A stretch of DNA of 64,000 bases from Paenibacillus silvestris (lineage in GTDB: Bacteria; Bacillota; Bacilli; Paenibacillales; NBRC-103111), in assembly GCF_009882985.1 (NCBI RefSeq), contig NZ_WTUZ01000017.1:25683-89682 (forward strand), given 5' to 3'. Made by a program: the position numbers and the translations under genes. Position 1 is the stretch's first letter, and each line of letters starts with the position of its first letter. Under the pieces are notes generated by a model, which was not told where the DNA came from, made no database searches, and was given only the letters and a program-made list of their open reading frames with translations. Below, one piece after another: positions 34,862 to 42,792 of this stretch.

Positions 34862-35830
34862 TCAACAAAATCTTAAAGCGACTAACCGCTCTTCCAGTAG
34901 CAAACGCAGCTCATCAGGAATCCGCTTATATTCGACCCCTTTCCCCAAAAACAACAGCCAATCCGCATAATAAGCAAGCGTCTCAGCATCGGTCACATCC
35001 AACTGAACATTGAAAACCCCGCTCGACTGAAACATCCCGGTTAAGGACAGAATGATCCCAGGCGGGTGCATTCGCTTAAAGCGCTGAATCCCAACTGTAT
35101 CTAGTTTCACAACAAGATTGGATTCACGTGCACGAAGCAGTTTCATGTTTAAGATCTCTAGTTCAGTCCACTTCATCTCCTGCTCAGAAATTACCGAATC
35201 CCGCAGCATCGCAACAGGTAAATAACGAAACTCATCCGTATCAAAATCATAAACCTCGACAAGCCACTGAGCGTTCGAGTTAAATATATGCAGCAAAAAA
35301 ACGTCCAGCAACTGCGGCCAGCCAAGACTCAGTTCATAAGTCACGCGCAAATGTTTATCCCGCACAGCAAGCGAAATCAGCTGGTTCAGCTCCGCAGGCG
35401 CCGCATCGTCGAGCTCCAAGAGATTTGGATTCGCTGGGTTGGTATTTTCGAAAAGCAAGATATTATTCAGCTCGATCAGCTCGTCTTGCTGCGTTTGCGA
35501 CGCAATGCCGATTAGTTTTTCAGTGATGGATCGACGATTTTGCAGATAAGGTAGCTGCGAATTCTTCGAGGCGATAAAACTGATAAAAATCGCCTTCAAC
35601 TCTTCTGGCGTGAAGCGGGCGGCGGGCAGATATTGATTTTTCATAACAAAATAACCGCCACCTCGTCCAGGCTCGGACGTCAATGGAAAGCCCATCTCCT
35701 GAATCTCGTTGATGTCACGGATCGCCGTCGCTCGGGAAATCTTGAACTCTCTCTGAATCTCAGCAATCGTAAAATGCGCGCGGTTGTTGATGTACCGCAT
35801 GATCAGGTTCACTCGTTCTGTTTTTTTCAT
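34862..35830 (-). CDS. WYL-domain transcriptional regulator (YafY type)
   Basis: A 322-residue regulator: HTH_11 winged helix at the N-terminus (FTIAEIQREFKISRATAIRD), linker SEPGRGGGYFV, WYL domain (about 140-220; NAQWLVEVYDFDTDEFRYLP) and C-terminal WCX region (about 230-322). WYL regulators bind a small ligand or nucleic acid and switch nearby genes. It is divergent from two tandem GyrI-like genes across a 150-base gap, the arrangement typical of a regulator and its target. The ATG at 35830 lacks a perfect site. Confidence 0.9.
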   Translation of the reverse strand: MKKTERVNLIMRYINNRAHFTIAEIQREFKISRATAIRDINEIQEMGFPLTSEPGRGGGYFVMKNQYLPAARFTPEELKAIFISFIASKNSQLPYLQNRRSITEKLIGIASQTQQDELIELNNILLFENTNPANPNLLELDDAAPAELNQLISLAVRDKHLRVTYELSLGWPQLLDVFLLHIFNSNAQWLVEVYDFDTDEFRYLPVAMLRDSVISEQEMKWTELEILNMKLLRARESNLVVKLDTVGIQRFKRMHPPGIILSLTGMFQSSGVFNVQLDVTDAETLAYYADWLLFLGKGVEYKRIPDELRLLLEERLVALRFC

Positions 35831-35981
35831 GATTTTATTATAACAAAAATGTAGCAGAAAATGTCAGCAATGACCGATTACAAGTTGAATTTTCATTTTT
35901 CAATAAACAGTATCATTTTTTGATACATTTGGCTTATAGAATCAGTCTTGTAAAGAATATATCCCACAAAGGAGAATACAA

Positions 35982-36461
35982 ATGACAAACTACTCTATCA
36001 AAACAATCTCAGAAAACTACAAAATGACTGCTTTCGGTGTTTCATTTGATGACTACAACGACTGGGGAGGTAATGCGGCAAAAACGGCAGAGAAAAAAGC
36101 TGAAATCACTGAAAACGGCAAGCTTGCTGAACTTCTGGCTCTCGCTGACGAGCAAGAATATCAAATCAACTACATCCTCGACGGCAAGCCATGGCGCGGC
36201 TTCGGCGTAATGGGAGAGTTCAACGTGGAAGGCACGGTCGTACTTGATTTCCTCGCTGGCGATTACATTGTCGTGCCTGGGACTGGCGCTGATCAAAACC
36301 GCCTTGCTGACGAAATTACAGGCAAGGTCTTCGGAGGCCTGATGCAAGAAATTACAGATTACAAATATGTTGGTCCTGGTAATTCAACGTTCGTTAAAGC
36401 AAATGAATCAGGTGAATGCTACGGCGAAATGTGGCTTCGTGCAGATAAAGTCGCAAACTAA
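35982..36461 (+). CDS. GyrI-like small-molecule-binding domain protein, copy 1
   Basis: A 159-residue stand-alone GyrI-like/effector-binding (SHS2 tandem) domain: strand ENYKMTAFGVSF, middle INYILDGKPWRGFGVMGEF, then FLAGDYIVVPGTG and the ending GECYGEMWL, typical of the domain that binds drugs in BmrR/Rob-type proteins or inhibits gyrase in GyrI. No DNA-binding domain is attached. The ATG at 35982 follows AAAGGAGAA. Next to a homologous copy, divergent from a WYL regulator; probably a ligand sponge or resistance protein. Confidence 0.8.
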   Translation: MTNYSIKTISENYKMTAFGVSFDDYNDWGGNAAKTAEKKAEITENGKLAELLALADEQEYQINYILDGKPWRGFGVMGEFNVEGTVVLDFLAGDYIVVPGTGADQNRLADEITGKVFGGLMQEITDYKYVGPGNSTFVKANESGECYGEMWLRADKVAN

Positions 36462-36523
36462 TCCTTATCCCATTTGACTAAATCTAAAAACCAGAAGTTA
36501 TACTACTTAAAAGGAGCATTCAA

Positions 36524-37000
36524 ATGACAAATTATACGCTTGAACACAAAAAATCATTCACATTAACGGCTTATGGATTCTCGATCCAATCGAATTTTCA
36601 AGACATGCCAGCTATGCAAAAAGAGAAAAACGAGTTTTGGGACAAACTCAAGTCAGATGGGCGTTTTACTAAGCTTAAAGACGCTGCAAAAGATGATCGT
36701 GAATGGTCAGTCAATGAGGTTTATCAAGGAAAACCGTGGAATTATTTCGCAGTAGAAGCTGGTAAATCAGTGACTGACGCAACGCGCTTTATCGAGTTTC
36801 CAGATAGCGAGTACATCGTGGTCGCAGGAAATGGTGATAAGGAAACTTTATTTGATCAGCTGACTTACCGTGCTTTTGGTGAAGTCTTATCCCAAATCAC
36901 TGATTATGCTTACATCGGAGGTCCAAATGCCACTTATCGTAAAGATAATGGCGACGGCACTTTCTACGGTGAATTTTGGGTACCAGTGGTAAAAAAATAA
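36524..37000 (+). CDS. GyrI-like small-molecule-binding domain protein, copy 2
   Basis: A 158-residue homologue of the preceding protein, collinear with it throughout: same start (MTNY), VNEVYQGKPWNYFAVEAGKS in place of the first copy's central block, FPDSEYIVVAGNG and GDGTFYGEFWVP. Divergence is large, so the duplication is old. The ATG has AAAGGAGCA upstream, 62 bases after the previous stop, and the pair is followed by one terminator, indicating a bicistronic transcript. Function as for copy 1, possibly with a different ligand. Confidence 0.8.
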   Translation: MTNYTLEHKKSFTLTAYGFSIQSNFQDMPAMQKEKNEFWDKLKSDGRFTKLKDAAKDDREWSVNEVYQGKPWNYFAVEAGKSVTDATRFIEFPDSEYIVVAGNGDKETLFDQLTYRAFGEVLSQITDYAYIGGPNATYRKDNGDGTFYGEFWVPVVKK

Positions 37001-37012
37001 GGATTCTATAGT

Positions 37013-37050
37013 AGAACAGGCAGCCGTCATTAAGTCGGCTGCCTGTTTCT
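37013..37050 (+). terminator. Rho-independent terminator of the GyrI-like pair
   Basis: Stem GAACAGGCAGCCG/CGGCTGCCTGTTC followed by T-rich sequence on the plus strand, 13 bases after the stop at 37000. Confidence 0.88.
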
Positions 37051-37095
37051 TTCGTATTTTAACCTTCCACTTGGATGTGAATGAGCTATTTATTT

Positions 37096-37659
37096 TCATA
37101 ATGTACGAAGACGTAGTTCAAAAAAATACTGAACAATTGGATGCTTTAACTTCATCTTCTCGGTCATGTTTAGAATTCGTTTTTTTCCAACTCGTCTGTC
37201 AACCAGAGCTAGAATATTCAATAAGATATCATTACTCTCTATGCTTTCCTCTATAGAAGTGGATAAAAACTTAGTAGCAATCACGCTAAAATTGGATTTA
37301 CTTAATGATGCTTGGGCTGACATAAGCTCCTTTGCATGCTCCGATATTTTTCTACTTCTTGCTATTACTTTTAAACGATCCTCTGGAACACTCCCTTTGG
37401 TATCTTTTCTGACCGCTTCAATTTCATCATTGCTGATAGGAATCTGAATATCTGAATCATTCTTAATTTCTAACTCCGTCTGATACCATCTGATTAAGGA
37501 ATCACTCATATTGAATACTTTCTTTTTATCTGCCGCCATATAACAAAGTCCTGCTTTATCGGGTAAATAGCGGTAGCTGGTTGAAAGGTATTCGACCCTT
37601 CCATGTAGCGCAGGACTGAGAAAACTCTCCAGCTGTTGTTTCAATTTGCTCCAGGCCAT
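37096..37659 (-). CDS. Hypothetical protein, SF0329-like family
   Basis: A 187-residue soluble protein beginning MAWSKLKQQLESFLSPALHG and RVEYLSTSYRYLPDKAGLCY, with a helical, lysine-rich C-terminal half ending in RLRTL. The N-terminal block (WSKLKxxLExFL...GRVxYxxTxYRY) resembles the family that NCBI names SF0329, of unknown function; this is from memory. The ATG at 37659 follows TAGGAGGATG. Monocistronic. Confidence 0.7.
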   Translation of the reverse strand: MAWSKLKQQLESFLSPALHGRVEYLSTSYRYLPDKAGLCYMAADKKKVFNMSDSLIRWYQTELEIKNDSDIQIPISNDEIEAVRKDTKGSVPEDRLKVIARSRKISEHAKELMSAQASLSKSNFSVIATKFLSTSIEESIESNDILLNILALVDRRVGKKRILNMTEKMKLKHPIVQYFFELRLRTL

Positions 37660-37896
37660 TTCATCCTCCTATGATGTTTCCCCGATTACGAAGTAGTTCT
37701 TTTGACATCCCGGATCAGCACCTTCCAAATAATATACTATTTCAATAAAGAATAAGCCACTTCTTAACTCAAATTATCGCAAGAAAACGTGAGAATAAAT
37801 GCTTAATTTGTGTGAAAACATATGTAGTGGTAAAACTGCTGCTGGATTTGAAGAATGATTGCACTCAAGAAGATATGAATGTGAGGAGAAATGACA

Positions 37897-38601
37897 ATGG
37901 ATATTTCCAAACAAGTTGCCCTTGTAACAGGTGCTAATCGAGGTCTAGGTCGTCATCTTGCACAAGAACTGCTTTCAAGAGGAGCTAAGGTTTATGCAGG
38001 TGCCAGAACTCCCGAATCCATAGATCTTCCGGGGGTGACCCCTCTACGACTAGATATTACGAACGAAAAGTCAGTTGCTGCCGCAGCCGAGATTGCTAGT
38101 GATGTAACTTTACTCATAAATAACGCAGGTTCAAGTACTGGTGCCGATCTTTTGGACGGTGATATGGACAGTATTCATCTGGAGATGAACACGCATTTCT
38201 TTGGCACACTATCGATGATACGAGCTTTTGCTCCCATTCTAGAGAAAAACGGCGGTGGAGCAATCCTCAATATTTTATCAGTTCTTTCTTGGTTCAGCAT
38301 GGGTGGTGCTAGCGCGTACTCAGCGGGTAAATCCGCTCAATGGAGCTTGACGAATTCGTTCCGATTGACCCTGGCTCCAAAGAAAATCCATGTTTCCGGT
38401 CTGCATGTAGGATTTATGGATACTGATATGACCGCAAATATTCAAGCCCCAAAAGTGAACCCAGCTGAAATTGCGAAGCTTGCCATCGATGGCATTGAAA
38501 CGGGCAGCTATGAAATTGTGGTTGATGAAACTAGTAGAAAACTACTGCAGAAATTGTCAGGTGGTGTACACGCGGTATACCCTCAATTGTTTACTAAATA
38601 A
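37897..38601 (+). CDS. SDR-family oxidoreductase
   Basis: A 234-residue classical short-chain dehydrogenase: TGANRGLGRHLA at the N-terminus, NNAG, ILNILSVLSWF with the catalytic Ser, and YSAGKSAQ with the Tyr-x(3)-Lys pair. There is no glycine-rich deviation or truncation. The second of two ATGs (37897) has the better spacing from GAGGAG and is chosen over the one at 37891. Monocistronic with its own terminator. Substrate unknown. Confidence 0.88.
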   Translation: MDISKQVALVTGANRGLGRHLAQELLSRGAKVYAGARTPESIDLPGVTPLRLDITNEKSVAAAAEIASDVTLLINNAGSSTGADLLDGDMDSIHLEMNTHFFGTLSMIRAFAPILEKNGGGAILNILSVLSWFSMGGASAYSAGKSAQWSLTNSFRLTLAPKKIHVSGLHVGFMDTDMTANIQAPKVNPAEIAKLAIDGIETGSYEIVVDETSRKLLQKLSGGVHAVYPQLFTK

Positions 38602-38615
38602 TCGCCGTGGAACAC

Positions 38616-38655
38616 AAAAGCAAGCATTTGCCAATTGACATTTGCTTGCTTTTTA
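38616..38655 (+). terminator. Rho-independent terminator of the SDR gene
   Basis: Stem AAAAGCAAGCA/TGCTTGCTTTT followed by T's on the plus strand, 15 bases after the stop at 38601. Confidence 0.85.
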
Positions 38656-38703
38656 CATTGGGACTATAAGAATAAATTTGCAATTTATCAACCACTGGTC
38701 TTT

Positions 38704-38934
38704 TTATCTAGGGAGATTGAGTTGCCAAGAAACTCCGAAGCGGTCATTTAACCAACCAAATTTTCTACTGAACCCATAATCATTTAGCGGCATAAGTGCT
38801 TTTCCACCTTCACTGAGCTTCTCATACAGAATATCAAGTTCTTCTTCCGTACTACAAGTAAGGAAAATTGAAAAAGATGGAGTGAAAGCGAACTGATGTT
38901 TGACAGAACTGTCAAAACACATAACTCCTTTCAC
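38704..38934 (-). pseudogene. Truncated PhnB-like VOC protein
   Basis: Only the C-terminal half of a PhnB/YjdN-type VOC protein is present: VMCFDSSVKHQFAFTPS, then TEEELDILYEKLSEGGKALM and the typical ending FGWLNDRFGVSWQLNL. The first half (about 65-70 residues, including the LWFDxxAEEA start) is missing, and an in-frame stop lies directly upstream. A GTG or ATG with AAAGGAG could still translate the stub, but half a VOC fold is unlikely to be functional. Probably a deletion remnant. Confidence 0.7.
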
Positions 38935-38971
38935 TATAACTCATCTTTTATGTATGTATCTTCTTCTACTT

Positions 38972-39469
38972 TTATTTGACTTGCTCATCGGCCGTAGGCC
39001 CATAGAAGCCGGGCACCGGAATATCAAGAAGCCGCAAATAAACCCCAAGTTGCGCACGGTGGTGGACCATATGGCTTAATCCGAAGGTACGAAGCGCAAT
39101 ACCCCGAGGTTGGCGTAGGATAATATGGTCGCCATTCCGCAAAGTCCACTCCTCGCTAAGCGTCTTCTCGTCGCATCCGGCTAACAGTTTTTCAAGCTTG
39201 ACGATATTCGCGTCGAATTCCCCCAGCATGTCTTCGCGTCTTTCCAAAGCTTCCCTCCTAAGAGGCACGGTTGAAAGATCGAATTCCGGGTATTGAAAAA
39301 TCGCAATTTGCCAATTCAGCAGGTTGATAAGGTGCGTAGCCAACTCACCCAACGTCATAGATTTCACGTGCGGCTTCCAGGACATATGCTCTTCGGGCAA
39401 GCACTCCAAGATGCGGCGCGTGGTGGTCAGTTCATGCATGGCGTCTCCGACAATCAGTTGTTTCACCAT
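38972..39469 (-). CDS. DinB-family putative metalloenzyme
   Basis: A 165-residue four-helix-bundle protein of the DinB/YfiT superfamily. The metal triad is H46 in GELATHLINLLNW and H133/H137 in LSHMVHHRAQLGVYLRLL, exactly as expected. Some relatives are bacillithiol-dependent transferases, but most have no assigned reaction. The ATG at 39469 follows GGAGGAGTGG. Flanked by two truncated genes. Confidence 0.88.
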   Translation of the reverse strand: MVKQLIVGDAMHELTTTRRILECLPEEHMSWKPHVKSMTLGELATHLINLLNWQIAIFQYPEFDLSTVPLRREALERREDMLGEFDANIVKLEKLLAGCDEKTLSEEWTLRNGDHIILRQPRGIALRTFGLSHMVHHRAQLGVYLRLLDIPVPGFYGPTADEQVK

Positions 39470-39567
39470 AGATTTCCACTCCTCCTAATGTAAATGTACT
39501 CCATTATATACTACCATATATTGTTAGTGTTCCTGTCTGGAAGATTTACGCCTGGTCAAACCCCAGG

Positions 39568-39789
39568 CTATTTAAATGACAAGGCCCGCATCCTATTGGA
39601 CGCGACCCTTTTTATATGACAGGAAGAAATGATTGTGCGCCCATTGTCGCGAGCATCGCGGACGACTCTATCCAACAGCTGTTTACCCAGTTGACGACCA
39701 CGGAAGCGCGGATCCACGTAGGTATGATCGATCACCCAAGCTCCGGTATTTTGAATCATTCGCTCGTGCTCCATTACCCTTCTAACCAT
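39568..39789 (-). pseudogene. Truncated GNAT acetyltransferase fragment
   Basis: The frame contains GAWVIDHTYVDPRFRGRQLG and KQLLDRVVRDARDNGRTII, the core of small YjdJ-type GNAT proteins, but the N-terminal strands are missing and the C-terminal ending after SSCHIKRV does not look like the family, suggesting a frameshift. It begins immediately after the GH88 stop, in the same frame, so the junction probably marks a deletion or recombination end point. It may still be translated by coupling. Confidence 0.65.
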
Positions 39790-40953
39790 TTACCAGAGAT
39801 ATAAATCGTTCCCTTTAAGCTTGAAAATAGCTTCCATGAAATAGTAATCGCCATAAATTATCGCATGATGATGGTTCGCCGAGTGATAGGATCCTGAACC
39901 GTATTTAATGATACAATCATCATTCGTTGTCCAATCACTTCTAGTGCTATCCAGTGTTCGTAGCAGTTTTAACGCCGCTTCCAGATACAAATTCTTTTCA
40001 TGCTCGCCTACGACTTTCGCAATTTCTATCAGACCGCAAGCCGCAATCGCTGCAGCTGTATCATCCTCACGCTTCGGTTCTTTGGGCTGTCTGAAATCAA
40101 CCGGAATCACACCATCGGCAGGAATGTTCGCGATAAAATAATTCGCTATCCGCTTCGCAGTTTGCAGGTAGTCATCCTTGTGCGTATGCATATAGCTCAT
40201 CATGTATCCATACAACGCCCAGGTCTGCCCCCTCGTCCAAGATGACCCTTCTTCGTAGCCTTGACCCCCATACGTCCGTACAATGCCGCCATCAAAAGGG
40301 TCGAATTCTACGATGTGATTGACAGACCCATCTTGGCGAACAAATGCTGTCATCCCCGTATCGGCATGCTTCATCGCGATTTGTTTGAATCGGGGGTCGC
40401 CAGTTTCTTCCGAGGCCCAGTACAACAATGGAATATTAAACATGCAATCAATAATGGCCCATCCGCGGGTATCCGTATGATCTATATCGTTCCAAGCGCG
40501 TATAAACCCGCCTGCCAAATTAAATCGACCAGCTAGTAAATTAGCGGCATGCAGCGCCCTTTTGCGCGACTCTGGATTCTGCGTCACTTTATAATTCGCA
40601 ACACTGGTTGGCAGCCACATAAATCCAACATCATGATGCAAGCCGTAAAACTCTTCAAAGCAACGATCTAATTCTTTTTCGGAAATTTGCGCAATTTCTC
40701 TATATTTCTCGTTGCCGGTTTCATGGTACATCAGCCACATCATGCCGCCCCAAAAGCCGTTCGTCCACCAATTAATTTCATCGGTTACCGTACCAGAAGG
40801 ATTATCCACGATCCGGTTGTCATGTGTACCATTAATGGTCGTGAAGGGAATTTTATATTTCGATTTTTCACTTACCCAGTCCATTTTTGTTGAAATTTTA
40901 TCAATGACTTCGTTTAACCAAACTTGATCTTGACCTGTTAACATATGTTTCAT
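39790..40953 (-). CDS. GH88 unsaturated uronyl hydrolase
   Basis: A 387-residue (alpha/alpha)6-barrel enzyme of family GH88, which removes the 4,5-unsaturated uronic acid left at the non-reducing end of oligosaccharides by polysaccharide lyases. Catalytic aspartates correspond to D108 in HHDVGFMWLPTS and D169 in GWAIIDCMFNIPLLYWAS. The product-site region RTYGGQGYEEGSSWTRGQTW is also typical. No signal peptide: it works in the cytoplasm on imported oligosaccharides. A GTG at 40959 and ATGs at 40953 and 40944 are all possible starts. Last intact gene of the importer operon, 22 bases after the MalG-type permease. Confidence 0.92.
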   Translation of the reverse strand: MKHMLTGQDQVWLNEVIDKISTKMDWVSEKSKYKIPFTTINGTHDNRIVDNPSGTVTDEINWWTNGFWGGMMWLMYHETGNEKYREIAQISEKELDRCFEEFYGLHHDVGFMWLPTSVANYKVTQNPESRKRALHAANLLAGRFNLAGGFIRAWNDIDHTDTRGWAIIDCMFNIPLLYWASEETGDPRFKQIAMKHADTGMTAFVRQDGSVNHIVEFDPFDGGIVRTYGGQGYEEGSSWTRGQTWALYGYMMSYMHTHKDDYLQTAKRIANYFIANIPADGVIPVDFRQPKEPKREDDTAAAIAACGLIEIAKVVGEHEKNLYLEAALKLLRTLDSTRSDWTTNDDCIIKYGSGSYHSANHHHAIIYGDYYFMEAIFKLKGNDLYLW

Positions 40954-40975
40954 GCCCACTTTCTACCGTATAATA

Positions 40976-41812
40976 TCAACCTTTTGTCGCTCCCGCTGCG
41001 ACTCCTTTAATGAAATATTTTTGCAGCGCGATAAAAGCAATGAGAACTGGTACGATAGACATGGCCGTACCCGCAAACACCATATCCCACCTGGACGCAT
41101 ATTCACCTACAAAACCAAATATCTCAACTATCATCGTTTTGGGCTTATCAGATGGAAGTACTAGACTTGGCATTAAGAAGTCATTCCAAATACCGAGACC
41201 TTGAAGCACCACCATACTAGCTGTACATGGCCCTAAAAGTGGGAATACAATTCTCCAAAATATGCCGTACTTGGAGCAGCCATCGATTTCTGCTGCTTCT
41301 TCAATCTCACGGGGAATCCCTTTTAAGAAACTGGTATACAATAGGCATCCAAAACCAACGGAACCAGATACATAGATGAGAATGGGAGACCCCAAACTAC
41401 CATATAAACCTAGTAATTTCATCTCCTTGAACAAAGGAATCATATACACTTGGAATGGAATCATCATTCCAGCTAAAAAGTAAACATAAACAAGATAGGT
41501 CCACATCTTATTCGCTCGTTCGATTGCATATGCTGCCATTGGGATGATCCCAATCATGCCTACAATTGAAACGAAAGTTAATAAAATACTGTTCAACATA
41601 GCACGAGGAAAATCAGTTTTTGTTAATAAGTACTTAAAGCTTTCAACATAGATGCTGGTTGGAAATGCGATCGCATCCCGCAAGATCTCTCCATTGCTTT
41701 TGAAGGCCGAGATGAGTGTAAAATAAATAGGGAAAAAGAAAATGACTGCGATGATGAACGTGACTGCAAAGAGGAGTAGATCTAGCCCGTTCAGTTTTTT
41801 GTTAATTTGCAT
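40976..41812 (-). CDS. Carbohydrate ABC transporter permease (MalG type)
   Basis: A 278-residue inner-membrane permease with six helices. The ATPase-coupling EAA loop is EIEEAAEIDGCSKYGIFWRI (about 190-209). It is the second of two permeases in an oligosaccharide importer; no ATPase gene is present in the window, so a shared MsmX-type ATPase is likely. The stop of the previous permease precedes its ATG by one base, and GH88 follows. The substrate is inferred to be an unsaturated uronate-containing oligosaccharide. Confidence 0.93.
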   Translation of the reverse strand: MQINKKLNGLDLLLFAVTFIIAVIFFFPIYFTLISAFKSNGEILRDAIAFPTSIYVESFKYLLTKTDFPRAMLNSILLTFVSIVGMIGIIPMAAYAIERANKMWTYLVYVYFLAGMMIPFQVYMIPLFKEMKLLGLYGSLGSPILIYVSGSVGFGCLLYTSFLKGIPREIEEAAEIDGCSKYGIFWRIVFPLLGPCTASMVVLQGLGIWNDFLMPSLVLPSDKPKTMIVEIFGFVGEYASRWDMVFAGTAMSIVPVLIAFIALQKYFIKGVAAGATKG

Positions 41813-41813
41813 G

Positions 41814-42719
41814 TTACATCTGAACCTCCCTATTGCGTAGTACCTTAATTTGAATAACCGATAATAGGAGGATTAGAAGGAATAGGACAAGCGATAGTGC
41901 CGTTCCATAACCCTGTCTGAGTTCACCAAAACCTACTTTATAGATGATGTAAGTCAATGTCTCTGTTGAAAATCCAGGACCACCATCGGTCATAACGGCA
42001 ATTTGATCGAATATTTTCAAAGATCCAATCATCGATAGCATCATACAAACCGTAAAGGCTCCTGCAAGAAGAGGGAAAGTGATATGCCTGAATTGCATCC
42101 AGCGGTTCGCGCCATCCATACTTGCCGCTTCGCTCAACTCTGGCGGGATCCCTTGCAGACCAGCTAAATAAATGATCATATAGTAGCCAGATGCCTTCCA
42201 TATCGTAAATATGATGATAGAAATGAGTGCATAATTTGGATTTCCAAGCCAATCAAGCTTTAAAGATGTTAATTTTAACTTATCAAGAATTTGCGTAAGC
42301 ACACCGAAGTTATAGTTCAAAATAATGGTCCATACGAAGCCCAGCACGATACCGCTTAGCAAAACTGGTAAATAAAACACGCTTCTAAATAGGTTTCTAA
42401 GCCATTTCACTTGATCAACTAACATCGCAAGAGCTAAAGCAACTGCATTTTCTAAGACGACCAATACGATGGAAAGAATGAGTGTATTTTTAAGGGCGTT
42501 ATGTACGCGATCACTATGCCACATTTCTACAAAATTATCGAAACCAATGTAACGGATTTCATTACTTATGCCATCCCAAGAAGTAAAACTAAGATACACA
42601 CTACCGAAAGTAGGAACAATAACGAACATGGTGTATAAAATAAAAGCTGGTAACAAAAACAATACAGTATAGGAAATCCACGTCTTCTTTTTCTTCACTT
42701 GTTGTAGGGTAGTTGCCAT
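41814..42719 (-). CDS. Carbohydrate ABC transporter permease (MalF type)
   Basis: A 301-residue permease with six helices (first WISYTVLFLLPAFILYTMFV) and EAA loop ELSEAASMDGANRWMQFRHI. Partner of the MalG-type permease that follows after one base. The ATG at 42719 with GGAGCG upstream is preferred over the in-frame ATG at 42791, which abuts the binding-protein stop and would place a stem-loop inside the coding region. Confidence 0.92.
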   Translation of the reverse strand: MATTLQQVKKKKTWISYTVLFLLPAFILYTMFVIVPTFGSVYLSFTSWDGISNEIRYIGFDNFVEMWHSDRVHNALKNTLILSIVLVVLENAVALALAMLVDQVKWLRNLFRSVFYLPVLLSGIVLGFVWTIILNYNFGVLTQILDKLKLTSLKLDWLGNPNYALISIIIFTIWKASGYYMIIYLAGLQGIPPELSEAASMDGANRWMQFRHITFPLLAGAFTVCMMLSMIGSLKIFDQIAVMTDGGPGFSTETLTYIIYKVGFGELRQGYGTALSLVLFLLILLLSVIQIKVLRNREVQM

Positions 42720-42745
42720 TCTCTCACGCTCCGACCGACTTAGAA

Positions 42746-42777
42746 GGAGAACCTCCGCTGTGGGCAGAGGTTCCTCC
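42746..42777 (-). promoter_or_regulatory. Intergenic stem-loop between binding protein and permease
   Basis: Inverted repeat GGAGAACCTC/GAGGTTCCTCC, 16 bases after the binding-protein stop and without a T run. Such hairpins in binding-protein operons protect the upstream mRNA and keep the binding protein more abundant than the permeases. Confidence 0.6.
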
Positions 42778-42792
42778 ATCGAAAGCCGCATT

